Of a DNA stretch of 64,000 nucleotides, positions 18,077 to 27,369 are shown in pieces. The translations under genes and the position numbers were made by a program. The notes under the pieces are model-generated. The model was given only the letters and a program-made list of their open reading frames with translations. It made no database searches and was not told the origin of the DNA. The stretch comes from an uncultured Bacteroides sp. (lineage in GTDB: Bacteria; Bacteroidota; Bacteroidia; Bacteroidales; Bacteroidaceae): the NCBI GenBank assembly GCA_944320295.1, contig CALUGY010000052.1:1-64000 (forward strand), written 5' to 3'. Each line of letters begins with the position of its first letter. Position 1 is the stretch's first letter.

Positions 18077-18088
18077 AAGGCTCTCCCC

Positions 18089-19981
18089 TCACTCGCCATA
18101 GCCCGTCCGCTCCATCGGCCCGGATTCGTCGCTGAACAGGGCGTAGAGCACGGGGTCTTGCAGCGCGGCGCGCAGGGAGTGGAGGCAGCCGTCTATCAGC
18201 ACCTCGTCGCGGACGAGGCGCACGCCGTGGCTGTAGTCCACATATCCTATGCCATGTGCCGCGCTAAGGGGCTGTATGGCCCGGCCGTCCGGGTAGTGCC
18301 ACCCATAGATAAAGAGGCGGCCCGGCTCCGTGTGCAGGCGGTTGGTGACGGCTATGTCCTTTTTGTGCCCGGCCATCAGGAAGGGGCCGCAGGGCGGCAG
18401 GGGCGGACAGGCGGCCGACACCAGGGAGTCGTGGCGGGCAAACACGGGCAGGGTGGTCATGGTGGAGTCGGGAGTCATGGGACGGGGCACGAGCTTCAGC
18501 GTGGCGTGCCGGTGAATCAGGTCGGACAGCTTGCGCGTGGGCAGCACGGCGCCATAGTGGTCGGCCACGCGCTGCGCCGTGCGTGGCAGCAGGGGCAGGC
18601 GCAGGAAGTCGGCATCGCTCCCCAGGGCCAAGAAGTCGGGCAAGACGCAGAGCACCACCTCGTGACGGCGGCCCTGCGCATCGGCCAGCGTGTCTTTCAG
18701 ATAGAACGGCCGGCGCAGGCGTTGGGGCACATTGCCGTTCGTCAGTTCCCTAAAAGCCAAGGAGTCGCGCGCCTCCGCATCCATGTCCGCAGTCATCCGC
18801 ACGAAGTCGGAACCCGTCATGGCTCCCTCGTCGCGGGGCGGGAAGGGGAACGGATGGGGGTAGCACACGGAGTCCTGCACGTAGGCGCGGTAGGCGGGTG
18901 TCTTCATGAAACGGTAGCCCCGGCTTTCGAGCGGGGTGCCCGTAAGCAGGGAGTGGATGTAGCCGTTGCGTTCCACCAGTATGGTGTGGTATATCTGCCG
19001 TTCCGGATTCTTCCTTGCGTAGAAGTACACGCGGTGCCGGTCGGCGGCGTGGCACACGATGCTGTCGTCCTCCGCACATTCCCAGTCCAGGTACCGCACA
19101 TGCCGCCGGATGTACTTGCGCATCAGCTTGGTGCGGTGCCAGGTGCCTCCCTTGCGCGACACGAAGGGCTTGCCGTTGTACAGGGCATTGGCATCGTCGT
19201 AGCACGCCACGAACAGCGAGTGCCCCGGCGAGGCTTCCAGCCAGGCCGCCAGTTTGTGCCCGTAACGCTTGTCGTCCCAGTTGTAGTTGCTGTCTATGAA
19301 GACGATGCGCTCCACGTACGCGGGGAGTTCTTCCTGCGCGTCCATGAAGCCGAAGACGAAGTTCCCTCCCCCGCTATGGCTGCTCAGCACCACCTGGGGG
19401 CGGTAAGGGGCAAAGAGTGAACGCAGGTACTCCACCGTCTGCACGATCTTCGCGTCGCGGCCTTCCCCGGCCTTGCGCCACGTCCCCCAGCTCTTTTGCC
19501 GGGCTTCCAGGTAGACGGTCACCCAGTTGCACGTAGTATCGGCCTGGCGCAGGTAGCGTGTCTGTGCCCCGATGTGCTGGATGAAGTAGTGCCAGTCGTC
19601 CCCCTGTGCCGGGAGTTTGCCTATGGTCCAGTCCGTGCTGTTGCCGTTGGGCAAGGCGTAGAGCACCAGTTTGACAGGCTTTGCGGCGTCGAAGTGTTCG
19701 GCCGACGGCGCGTTGATGTGCACATTGATGTCCGGATTGTACACGAACGACATCACCTGCTCGCGGAAGTACGGGCTTTCCGAGAAGCCCGGCAGGACGG
19801 TGCCGCACGGGGCCGACGTGCCACCGGACAACGGCTGCGCCCCGCACAAGGCGGATAGCAGGCTGAATATCAACAAGAAGGAGAGGGAAAGAGATAAGTC
19901 CCTTCGTCCTTCCCCACTCCCCTGCAGGGAGAAGGAAGGAAAAAGGAAGTATTTCATAAGATACAAACGGACTTTTTTCAT
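18089..19981 (-). CDS. Secreted alpha/beta-hydrolase-like protein with C-terminal GHKKD/YSHG domain
   Basis: 630 residues from the ATG at 19981. The N-terminal half looks like an esterase: YALPNGNSTDWTIGK (about 108-122), then VVLSSHSGGGNF with a nucleophile-elbow-like SHSGG (serine about 203) and IVFIDSNYNWDD. The C-terminal third has MAGHKKDIAVTNRL and VDYSHGVRLV, a conserved-looking domain I cannot name. The signal peptide is unusual: the hydrophobic core (LSLSLSFLLIFSLLSALCGA) begins only near residue 29, and the stretch before it is encoded by a CTCCC/GGGAG hairpin repeat. It lies between the BadF-type kinase and SusC in a leftward series and may act on the glycan imported by the SusCD pair. 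An earlier ATG (20023) is possible. Confidence 0.65.
   Translation of the reverse strand: MKKVRLYLMKYFLFPSFSLQGSGEGRRDLSLSLSFLLIFSLLSALCGAQPLSGGTSAPCGTVLPGFSESPYFREQVMSFVYNPDINVHINAPSAEHFDAAKPVKLVLYALPNGNSTDWTIGKLPAQGDDWHYFIQHIGAQTRYLRQADTTCNWVTVYLEARQKSWGTWRKAGEGRDAKIVQTVEYLRSLFAPYRPQVVLSSHSGGGNFVFGFMDAQEELPAYVERIVFIDSNYNWDDKRYGHKLAAWLEASPGHSLFVACYDDANALYNGKPFVSRKGGTWHRTKLMRKYIRRHVRYLDWECAEDDSIVCHAADRHRVYFYARKNPERQIYHTILVERNGYIHSLLTGTPLESRGYRFMKTPAYRAYVQDSVCYPHPFPFPPRDEGAMTGSDFVRMTADMDAEARDSLAFRELTNGNVPQRLRRPFYLKDTLADAQGRRHEVVLCVLPDFLALGSDADFLRLPLLPRTAQRVADHYGAVLPTRKLSDLIHRHATLKLVPRPMTPDSTMTTLPVFARHDSLVSAACPPLPPCGPFLMAGHKKDIAVTNRLHTEPGRLFIYGWHYPDGRAIQPLSAAHGIGYVDYSHGVRLVRDEVLIDGCLHSLRAALQDPVLYALFSDESGPMERTGYGE
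19893..19943. repeat. CTCCC/GGGAG hairpin element inside a coding N-terminus, copy 3
   Basis: Ccttcc...ctcccctgcagggag...ggaagg is an inverted repeat inside the signal-peptide region of the gene at 18089-19981. It encodes the odd residues PSFSLQGSGEGRRD between the start and the hydrophobic core. Confidence 0.6.
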
Positions 19982-20032
19982 GCCGGACGATTTCTTCCGA
20001 TACACCATATTAATATATATCACACGCGAGCG

Positions 20033-20066
20033 TTCTCCCTCCCTACAGGGGAAGGCCGGGAGAGAA
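20033..20066. repeat. CTCCC/GGGAG hairpin element, copy 4
   Basis: Ttctccctcc and gggagagaa arms with the CTACAGGGGAAGG interior. It lies in the 99-nt gap between the BadF-type kinase and the esterase-like gene. Confidence 0.55.
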
Positions 20067-20080
20067 GAGGTTCCCGATTG

Positions 20081-20929
20081 TCAGTCTTCCTCCAGGTCGA
20101 GCGAGTGGTATTGCACCAGGCCTTTCATCGGGGTCTCCTCGATGACATCCACTTCGACCCCGAAGTCGGCGGCGGCTTCCCTCAGGAAACGGCTGTAGTG
20201 CAACGCGAGCGAGCCCACGAAACGTATGGGATAATTGGCATAGTCGTACTGGCTGATGTTCCGGTCGAAGAAGCTGCGCAGGTTGTCCATAATGAGGTCG
20301 TACACGTACTCCTCGTCCGTGTAGTCGTCGAAGAAGTAGGGAATCGTGGACAAGAAGCGGGTAGGAAACGGGCGGCTGTAGACGGACTCCATCACATCGT
20401 CCGGCGAGATGCGGAACTTCTCGTAGAAGTCGGCCGTCAAAGCGGCAGGAGCCAGGCCCTTCAGCGCGTCGGACAGGAAGAGCTTGCCCAAGGCGGCACC
20501 GCTCCCTTCGTCACCCAGGATGTAGCCGCCGGACTTCACGTTCTTCACAATCATCCTCCCGTTGTAGAAGCACGAGTTGGAGCCCGTGCCCAGGATGCAG
20601 GCTATGCCCGCCTCGCACAGGAACAGCCCGCGCGCCGCAGCCAACAAGTCGCTCTCCACCTGGATAGGCGTCTTGAACTGGGCTACCAGCGAAGCACCCA
20701 GCACGTTCTTTTTCTCCACCGACGAACAGCCCGCGCCGTAGTAGTACACCTGCTCCAGCTTGCGCTTGAAGAATATGTCAGGCAAGCCCAAACGCACGCT
20801 CCGGCTTATTTCCCGCCGTGTCTGGAAAAAAGGGTTCAATCCTTCGGTGAACATGCTGTACACCAAGTTACCGTCTTCCACCAATGCCCATTCCGTCCTT
20901 GTAGAACCGCTCTCTGCTATCAGCTTCAT
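20081..20929 (-). CDS. BadF/BadG-family sugar kinase-like ATPase
   Basis: 282 residues of the ASKHA fold, paralogous over its whole length to the MurK-like protein at 48523-49359. Shared segments include NPFFQT, YYGAGCSS/YFYGAGCAF, GIACILGTGSNSC, GYILGDEGSGAALGK, SRPFPTRFL and TPMKGLVQYH. The phosphate-1 loop reads AESGSTRTEW here and ADSGSTKTDW in the MurK-like protein, so D, K and D are changed conservatively to E, R and E. It is probably a GlcNAc/MurNAc-type kinase or a regulatory relative. As first gene of the leftward SusCD series it suggests an amino-sugar substrate for that locus. Confidence 0.8.
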   Translation of the reverse strand: MKLIAESGSTRTEWALVEDGNLVYSMFTEGLNPFFQTRREISRSVRLGLPDIFFKRKLEQVYYYGAGCSSVEKKNVLGASLVAQFKTPIQVESDLLAAARGLFLCEAGIACILGTGSNSCFYNGRMIVKNVKSGGYILGDEGSGAALGKLFLSDALKGLAPAALTADFYEKFRISPDDVMESVYSRPFPTRFLSTIPYFFDDYTDEEYVYDLIMDNLRSFFDRNISQYDYANYPIRFVGSLALHYSRFLREAAADFGVEVDVIEETPMKGLVQYHSLDLEED

Positions 20930-20954
20930 ATGCCAGTCTTTTTTAAGTTGAATA

Positions 20955-20962
20955 CAAAGATA
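20955..20962 (-). promoter_or_regulatory. -7 box for the BadF-type kinase gene
   Basis: On the minus strand this reads TATCTTTG, an exact TAnnTTTG match, 25 nt upstream of the ATG at 20929. No -33 TTTG was found at standard spacing. Confidence 0.6.
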
Positions 20963-21049
20963 AAGAATTTTTTATGCGCACGCACGTCTTTACCGCAAAA
21001 AAGTCGATTTACGCCTCAAAATGTCCGTACAGCCCACATATAGAGGGCC

Positions 21050-21137
21050 TAAGCGCAACGTGTACGGAGCACGGGCGCAACACGTTCGGAGCGCGCCCGC
21101 AACGCGTTGGAAGCACGCTCGCGACACGTTGCGAGCA
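21050..21137 (+). repeat. Four-unit 22-nt palindromic array, R4
   Basis: Cores acgtgt, acacgt, acgcgt and acacgt begin at 21058, 21080, 21102 and 21124, exactly 22 nt apart. A weak fifth match (acatat) lies at 21036. The tail after the array (gcggaataca...ctggaaaccagc...ttac) closely resembles the tail after R5. Confidence 0.9.
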
Positions 21138-21296
21138 ATGGCGGAATACACCCGCTGGAAACCAGCCATTTACAGCAAGCAAACGACAAGCCTGGAACCA
21201 CCAACCCGCGGGCGGCACCAAAGCAAACGCCCAAGGCACGGGAAGAAAAAGCCGTACATTTTTAAAATTAAAAAACGTTAATGCGCACAAACAAAC

Positions 21297-21328
21297 CTTG
21301 CACGTTCCGCCAAAATAAAATATATTTG
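21297..21328 (+). promoter_or_regulatory. Complete Bacteroidetes promoter for the rightward SusC
   Basis: A -33 element CTTG (21297-21300), a 20-nt spacer and a -7 box TATATTTG (21321-21328). This predicts a start near 21334 and a leader of about 140 nt before the ATG at 21476. Confidence 0.75.
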
Positions 21329-21475
21329 CGAAAGAAAGTTCAAAAACTTAAAAAACTTTATACCCGGGCAACCGACTAAACCTTTTAATATGGAGGAATA
21401 AAATCTATGCCATCGAACAATCTTCATTCATATACATATCTTTCATTTCTATTACAAACTTTTATTACTAACCTT

Positions 21476-24400
21476 ATGGAGAACAACTGTAAAAAGACGA
21501 GGTGCCGGCAAACGTCGGGCCTTACAGCCTTGGCCATCGCCACGCTGCTGCTAAGTAGCGGCGGCACCATGGCCGCATGGGCAGCGAACTCCCGTCACGA
21601 TGTTGCCATACAGCAACAGGATGGCCGGATTATTGTTACCGTAACCGACACGAAGGGCGAACCGATCATCGGAGCCAACGTGCTGGAAAAAGGCACCACG
21701 AATGGTGGTATCACCGACCTCGACGGAAAGGTGACGCTCAACGCCCGTCCGGGTACTATCATTCAAATCTCATACATCGGCTACCAGACCGTGGAAATGG
21801 CAGCCACGCCCAACATGCGCGTGCAGCTGAAAGACGACAGCGAGCTGCTGGACGAAGTGGTCGTAGTGGGATACGGCACGCAGAAAAAGGTGAACCTGAC
21901 AGGCGCCGTGTCTTCGGTGGATGTGGACAAGACCATAGACAGCCGCCCCATCACCGACATTGGCCGTGCCCTGCAAGGCTCGGTACCGGGACTCACCGTC
22001 ACCACCAACTCCGGTGAAATTGGCGGCGCACCTACCATCAAAATCCGTGGTAGCATAGGCTCGCCCAACGGTAGCGCCAACCCGCTTATCCTGGTGGACA
22101 ACGTGGAGGTGACGGACATCACCATGGTGAACCCTGACGACATCGAGAGCATCTCCGTGCTGAAGGATGCCGCTTCGGCCTCCATCTACGGTGCACGCGG
22201 TGCATTCGGCGTGTTGCTCATCACCACGAAGTCAAAGGAGAAGCACGACCACCTGAGCGTGAAGTACACCAACAACTTCGCATGGCGCACGCCCACCAAG
22301 ACGCCGGAGCAACTGCCCGGATGGCAACAGGCAGACATCAACCTGCAAGGTGTCATCAACCAGTCAAAAGGCGCCACGGCTTACTACGACGTGGTGGGTA
22401 ACATGCGCGTCGATGCCACGCACGTGCAGAAGATGAAGGACTATTGGAACCAATACGGATACGGAGACCAGTTCGGCCGCGAAATGGAGCTGGGCCGCGA
22501 CTTCGAGTTCCGCGATGGCGGCATGTTCTTCATGCGCACATGGGACTGGTATGACATGTACATCAAAAACTGGTCACCGCAACAGACGCACAACATCTCG
22601 GTAAACGGCGGTAACGGCAAGACCAACTACAACATCGCGCTGGGCTACCTGAGCCAGAGCGGTATGATGAAGGTCAACTCGGACGACTATACCCGCTACA
22701 ACCTCAACGCGTCGATAAATTCCGACCTGAACAAGTACATCACCATCCGCACGGGCGTGATGTTCACCCGTTCGGACTACGACAAGCCGTTCAACTACAA
22801 CAGCGACCTGTACGACCAGCTGTACTACCTGTATCGCTGGCAGCCCATGATGCCCTACGGCACCTTCGAGGGCAAGGAGTTCCGCAACGCCCTGACAGAA
22901 CAGAGCACCGCTCCCACCACCACCCGTGAACGCGAGTACCTGCGTCTGACCGGCGGGGCCACCATCAAGCCTATCAAAGACCTGAGCATCGACATCGACG
23001 TGGTGTACAGTTCGATAGAGGAGCGCTACAAGGCGTATGGTACGCCCAGCCTGACCGCAGGCTACAACATCTTCAGCGCCCAACCATCGGTTGACGACCT
23101 GCGTGCCGCGTATGGTAACTACGTAGGGAGCACCTACAACTATGTACGCCAAGAAACGGGCCGCACGGAAAATCTGACCGCAAACTTCGTGGCCACTTAC
23201 GCCAAACGCTGGGGCGACCACGACTTCAAGGCCATGGCGGGCTCCAACTTGGAAAAGAGCGAGTACAAGTATTACTGGGCACAACGCAGGGATCTGCTCG
23301 ACCCGATGAAGCCTGAGCTGAACTTGGCCACGGGCGACCAGACCACAAGCGCCTCGCACACGTGGTGGTCGGTGGCCGGTTTCTTCGGACGACTGAACTA
23401 TACATACAAAGACCGCTACATGCTGGAATTGAACGGACGCTATGACGGCTCGTCACGCTTCCCGTCCGGTAACCGTTTCGGTTTCTTCCCCTCTTTGTCG
23501 GCAGGTTATCGCCTTTCCGAGGAAGCTTTCATGCAATCGCTGAAACCCTACCTCAGCTCGCTGAAGATTAGAGGTTCGTGGGGTATGATTGGTAACCAGG
23601 ACGTGGGTTCAGACCGCTACGTTTCTACCCTCAGCACGGTGACCGACAGCTGGATTATCGACGGGAAGCAGGTACAGTCCACCCAGATGCCTACCATCGT
23701 GTCTACCGAACTGACGTGGGAGAAAGTAACCACGCTGGATCTCGGTGTGGATGCCCGCTTCTTCGATGACGCATTTGGCGTGACGTTCGACTGGTACCGC
23801 CGTACCACCAGCGACATCCTGACCACAGCCAACCTGCCCGGTACCCTGGGAGCCTCCGCACCCTACGAGAACATGGGTACCATCCGCACCAACGGTTGGG
23901 AACTGGCACTTGACTACCGGCACACGTTCAAGAACGGCTTGCACCTCGGTGTGACCGCCTCGATATCCGACGACCAGACCGAAGTGACGAAGTGGACCTA
24001 CAACACGCAAATCCCCTCTTACGGTGCTACCGGCTGGTGGGCAACCAGCGCCTACAAGGAAGGCATGATCCTGGGTGACATCTGGGGCTTGCAGTTCGAC
24101 CGCTTCCTGACCGAGAATGACTTCAATGCCGACGGCACCCTGAAGGCTAACATCCCCGACCAGACCGAAGTGTTCCCCGGAGATTATCAGTTCGCACCCG
24201 GTGACGTGCTCTACAAAGACCTGGACGGCGACAACAAAATCACCAAACAAACCAGCACCGAAGAAGAAGGCGACCTCGGCATCATAGGAAACGCCCTGCC
24301 GCGCTACCAATTCGGCTTGGGTCTGGATGCCGCATGGAAAGGATTCGACGTGAGCATGTTCTTCCAAGGAGTGGGCAAGCGCAACCTGTGGGCAGCCGGT

Positions 24401-24811
24401 AACCAAGTATTGCCGGGCTTCACCAGCGGCGAGCCTTACTACGTAGGAGCAGAAGACTACTGGACGACTGAGAACCAGAATGCCTTCTACCCGCGCCCCA
24501 TGATTTACAACCAAGCGCAGACCGGAAACTACAACGTGAACGACCGCTACCTGCTCAACATGGCCTACATGCGCCTCAAGACCCTCACCGTGGGTTATTC
24601 GCTGCCCAAGGAATGGCTCAGCAAGTTCAAGGTACAAGGATTGCGCGTGTACTTCACCGGCGAAAACCTCTTCACCATAGACGGTGTGAAACCGGCCATC
24701 GACCCGGAAATAGGCATACGAACCGCAGGAGGCAGCAGCGATGCGCGCAACTTCGGCCGCAGCTACCCCTACCAGAAGTCGGTGTCGTTCGGTATCCAGC
24801 TCAGCTTATAA
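21476..24811 (+). CDS. SusC/RagA-family TonB-dependent outer-membrane transporter
   Basis: 1111 residues from the ATG at 21476, which directly precedes the signal peptide (LTALAIATLLLSSGG); the frame is open further upstream. A carboxypeptidase-regulatory-like domain follows (TVTDTKGEPIIGANVLEKG, about 53-130), then the DEVVVVGYGTQKK segment typical of SusC, the plug (ISVLKDAASASIYGARGAFGV) and the barrel. It is a different branch from the leftward SusC, which has VVVTALGMKREKK at that place. It is paired with SusD 28 nt downstream. Confidence 0.95.
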   Translation: MENNCKKTRCRQTSGLTALAIATLLLSSGGTMAAWAANSRHDVAIQQQDGRIIVTVTDTKGEPIIGANVLEKGTTNGGITDLDGKVTLNARPGTIIQISYIGYQTVEMAATPNMRVQLKDDSELLDEVVVVGYGTQKKVNLTGAVSSVDVDKTIDSRPITDIGRALQGSVPGLTVTTNSGEIGGAPTIKIRGSIGSPNGSANPLILVDNVEVTDITMVNPDDIESISVLKDAASASIYGARGAFGVLLITTKSKEKHDHLSVKYTNNFAWRTPTKTPEQLPGWQQADINLQGVINQSKGATAYYDVVGNMRVDATHVQKMKDYWNQYGYGDQFGREMELGRDFEFRDGGMFFMRTWDWYDMYIKNWSPQQTHNISVNGGNGKTNYNIALGYLSQSGMMKVNSDDYTRYNLNASINSDLNKYITIRTGVMFTRSDYDKPFNYNSDLYDQLYYLYRWQPMMPYGTFEGKEFRNALTEQSTAPTTTREREYLRLTGGATIKPIKDLSIDIDVVYSSIEERYKAYGTPSLTAGYNIFSAQPSVDDLRAAYGNYVGSTYNYVRQETGRTENLTANFVATYAKRWGDHDFKAMAGSNLEKSEYKYYWAQRRDLLDPMKPELNLATGDQTTSASHTWWSVAGFFGRLNYTYKDRYMLELNGRYDGSSRFPSGNRFGFFPSLSAGYRLSEEAFMQSLKPYLSSLKIRGSWGMIGNQDVGSDRYVSTLSTVTDSWIIDGKQVQSTQMPTIVSTELTWEKVTTLDLGVDARFFDDAFGVTFDWYRRTTSDILTTANLPGTLGASAPYENMGTIRTNGWELALDYRHTFKNGLHLGVTASISDDQTEVTKWTYNTQIPSYGATGWWATSAYKEGMILGDIWGLQFDRFLTENDFNADGTLKANIPDQTEVFPGDYQFAPGDVLYKDLDGDNKITKQTSTEEEGDLGIIGNALPRYQFGLGLDAAWKGFDVSMFFQGVGKRNLWAAGNQVLPGFTSGEPYYVGAEDYWTTENQNAFYPRPMIYNQAQTGNYNVNDRYLLNMAYMRLKTLTVGYSLPKEWLSKFKVQGLRVYFTGENLFTIDGVKPAIDPEIGIRTAGGSSDARNFGRSYPYQKSVSFGIQLSL

Positions 24812-24839
24812 TTTAAATCATACATTAGGAATTGCAGTT

Positions 24840-26744
24840 ATGAAAAAGATAAATCTTATTATACTATCCATTGGTTGCACGTTGGCTACTGCCTCGCTCT
24901 GCGGATGCGACAACTTCCTGGACAAAGACCCGCAGGACAAGCAGACCAATGATACATACTGGCAGACGGAAACATCGCTGCGTACATATGCGCAGGACTT
25001 CTACTCGTCCTTCTTCACGGGATACAACGTCGACTACACGGTATTCGGCGGTTTCTTCTCGGGGGATAACTATACGGACGACTACATCAACCTGAACAAT
25101 GCCAACACCTACGGCGGAGGCTACATCTATTTCCCGACTTCCTCTACCACCGACTGGAACAGCCGCACGGCTACGTGGGGAGACAACTACGGGGTGATAT
25201 ACAAAGCCAACGTCATGCTTGAAAAGATTCCGGGGATGAACATCACTGACGAGGCCAAAGCCCACTGGAACGGCGTGGCGCGTTACTTCCGCGCCATGGC
25301 CTATAGTGCCCTGGCCAAGATTTACGGCGGTGTGCCTTACTACGACAAAGTGACCGACCCCGCCGACGAGGCTCTCTACAAGGATCGCGACAGCTATCCC
25401 TACGTGGCGCAGAAGATACTGGAAGACTTCCGCTATGCGCTGGAAAACGTGCGCACAGACGACACCAAGCGTCAGGTGAACCGCTACGTGGTAGGTTCTT
25501 ACATGTCGCGCGAACTGCTGTACCACGCCACTTGGCTGAAGTACCACGGCAGTACTGTGGGTCCCGACTCGGAGACGGTAGACAACCAGGAGATAAAGGA
25601 CTTGCTGCAAGGAGCCATAGACGGCGCACAGGTAGTGATGAATTCCGACTTATACTCCATTGGGAACACGTATAACGCCTTGTTTACCACCGACGACTTG
25701 TACAACAACCCCGAAGTCATCTGGTACCGCGAGTACACTACCGGGTTGACATGCAATGCCCTGATGTCCTACAACGGCCCCGAAAACCAGACCCAGGGCG
25801 GCGTGACACAGAACGTGATTGAAAGCTATCTGTGCACCGACGGCTTGCCCATCGGCCAGTCGCAGCTCTACATGGGTAACGACGATCCCAGCATCTGGAA
25901 CTCCTTCCAGAACCGTGACCCGCGCCTGTTCCAGACCGTGGCCGACAGCCTCCGTATTATGAGTGCTTTGGGTGTGACGTATACCGAAGGTACTTCTCCT
26001 ACAGGATATGCCACAAAGAAGTTCCTCAACGATGAGTGGTTTGCTGCCGGGCTGGACTATACAACTAACCGGCTCAGCCCCGCCGATGCTCCGTGCATGC
26101 GCTATGCCGAGGTATTGCTCAACTACGTGGAAGCGCGCTACGAAATTGCCCAGGTGGGTGGCGAAGCCTTCACACAGGCCGACTTGGATGCCTCCATCAA
26201 CGAGATACGTAGCCGCCAGCTGACCAAGTGGGGAGACACCCAAGCCGTAACCATGCCCACCGTACAGTTGGTAGGTAACAGCCTGAGCGTGAACGGGACG
26301 GTGATAAACGACCCGGCACGCGACCCGGAGGTAGACCCCGTACTGTGGGAGATTCGTCGCGAACGCCGCGTGGAACTCATCATGGAAGGACGCCGCGGTG
26401 AGGACTTGCGCCGCTGGGCCAAGTTTGAATACCTCAACTCGGAGAATGCCGACGGCACGCCCAGCAAGACGTTCTTGGGCGCATACGTCAACGTGGCCGA
26501 CTATGAGGGCATGAAGTCGAAAGACGACAATGGAAACCGCACGCTCTTCCTCTTCGACCCTGAGAACCCCACGAACAGCGATACCGACAAAGGGTATATC
26601 AACTACCTGCGCGGAGACGACTTGCGTGTCTTCAACAAGGGAGAGCTGGACTCTGAACGCTACTACCTGCGTGCCATTCCGGCTTCAGAAATCACCCTCT
26701 ACAAAGACCGTGGCTTCACGCTGACGCAGAACCCCGGTTGGTAA
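24840..26744 (+). CDS. SusD/RagB-family outer-membrane lipoprotein
   Basis: 634 residues with a lipoprotein signal ending ATASLCGC (cysteine about residue 22) followed by DNFLDKDPQDK, the classic SusD N-terminus. RYFRAMAYSALAKIYGGVPYYDK is the conserved helical motif, and the C-terminus has the usual EIRRERRVELIMEGRRGEDLRRW segment. The ATG at 24840 lies 28 nt after the SusC stop. It belongs to the canonical SusD family, unlike the SusD_2-like partner of the leftward locus. Confidence 0.95.
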   Translation: MKKINLIILSIGCTLATASLCGCDNFLDKDPQDKQTNDTYWQTETSLRTYAQDFYSSFFTGYNVDYTVFGGFFSGDNYTDDYINLNNANTYGGGYIYFPTSSTTDWNSRTATWGDNYGVIYKANVMLEKIPGMNITDEAKAHWNGVARYFRAMAYSALAKIYGGVPYYDKVTDPADEALYKDRDSYPYVAQKILEDFRYALENVRTDDTKRQVNRYVVGSYMSRELLYHATWLKYHGSTVGPDSETVDNQEIKDLLQGAIDGAQVVMNSDLYSIGNTYNALFTTDDLYNNPEVIWYREYTTGLTCNALMSYNGPENQTQGGVTQNVIESYLCTDGLPIGQSQLYMGNDDPSIWNSFQNRDPRLFQTVADSLRIMSALGVTYTEGTSPTGYATKKFLNDEWFAAGLDYTTNRLSPADAPCMRYAEVLLNYVEARYEIAQVGGEAFTQADLDASINEIRSRQLTKWGDTQAVTMPTVQLVGNSLSVNGTVINDPARDPEVDPVLWEIRRERRVELIMEGRRGEDLRRWAKFEYLNSENADGTPSKTFLGAYVNVADYEGMKSKDDNGNRTLFLFDPENPTNSDTDKGYINYLRGDDLRVFNKGELDSERYYLRAIPASEITLYKDRGFTLTQNPGW

Positions 26745-26802
26745 GAGCGTAGCCGCTAACGCGAAGCGGGCGGAAAGCAACCGCCCGCAAGCATTATAAA
26801 GC

Positions 26803-26847
26803 ACAGGGGGCATATCGAAACGGTTTCCGTTTTGGTATGCCCCCTGT
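26803..26847 (+). terminator. Hairpin after the rightward susCD pair
   Basis: Stem ACAGGGGGCATA pairs perfectly with TATGCCCCCTGT around a 21-nt loop. There is no T run after it, so it may be an attenuator or processing hairpin rather than a strong terminator. A smaller GCGGGCGG/CCGCCCGC hairpin precedes it near 26766. Confidence 0.6.
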
Positions 26848-26881
26848 CAAATTATAATTCCACACATTCAAAGCAATAATC

Positions 26882-27223
26882 ATGAAAAGGAAACATTTCT
26901 TCAGCCTGTTTGTCCTGATCGGGCTTTTGACACTCGGCACGCTGGCTTCATGCCAAAACGACGAGAATATCGAACTAAAAGGACAGCTGTATCTCCATTT
27001 CGAGAATCAAAGCAGCATTGCCATAGACATTTATACGCTGGCGGACAAACAAAACCCCATCTACGAAACAGTTACCGGCCAAGACGGCACGCTGCAACTG
27101 ACGCTCAACATGGGAGACTACCTGCTGCAACCGGAAAACTTGCGGGGCATGGCTTTCCAAATTCGTCCGGGAGAGACGACCAGCATAACCTATGACGAAA
27201 ACAACGTTCCTGTGCGGGAATAG
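26882..27223 (+). CDS. Small lipoprotein of unknown function
   Basis: 113 residues with a signal peptide and a lipobox-like LGTLASC (cysteine about residue 24). The mature part is a single small beta-rich domain (YLHFENQSSIAIDIYTL, TLQLTLNMGDYLLQPENL) that looks like a small immunoglobulin- or transthyretin-like fold; I do not recognise a family. Its place after SusD suggests a surface-exposed accessory lipoprotein of this locus. It is followed by a strong terminator. Confidence 0.7.
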   Translation: MKRKHFFSLFVLIGLLTLGTLASCQNDENIELKGQLYLHFENQSSIAIDIYTLADKQNPIYETVTGQDGTLQLTLNMGDYLLQPENLRGMAFQIRPGETTSITYDENNVPVRE

Positions 27224-27245
27224 CCCGTTTCAGGGAATAACAAGG

Positions 27246-27302
27246 CAGAGACATGCCAAACAGGCCGCAAAACGGCACTTCGGGGCATGTCTCTGTTTTT
27301 TT
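27246..27302 (+). terminator. Rho-independent terminator after the small lipoprotein
   Basis: A 12-bp stem CAGAGACATGCC / GGCATGTCTCTG (27246-27257 and 27284-27295) followed at once by seven T residues. This should end the susCD-lipoprotein transcript. Confidence 0.92.
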
Positions 27303-27369
27303 ATCCGGAAAGAATGGATAACTTAGCCCCCGGAAAATGTTTGTCACACATATCAAAACCATCCACCGC

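Larger units (their letters stand above)
17494..18088. other. Intergenic region upstream of the SusC gene
   Basis: 595 nt between the esterase-like gene and SusC. It contains array R3, a CTCC/GGAG hairpin near 17680-17715, a second one near 18040-18075, and AT-rich DNA just upstream of SusC. TAATATTG (minus, 17581-17588) is a 7/8 match to the -7 consensus and may be the SusC promoter. No gene was recognised; the small frames here run through the repeat. Confidence 0.6.
20930..21475. other. Divergent control region of two glycan-uptake loci
   Basis: 546 nt between the BadF-type kinase (-) and SusC (+). It holds the kinase -7 box (20955-20962), array R4 (21050-21137) and a full SusC promoter (21297-21328). 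The remaining sequence is AT-rich leader. No regulator gene lies here. Confidence 0.75.
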
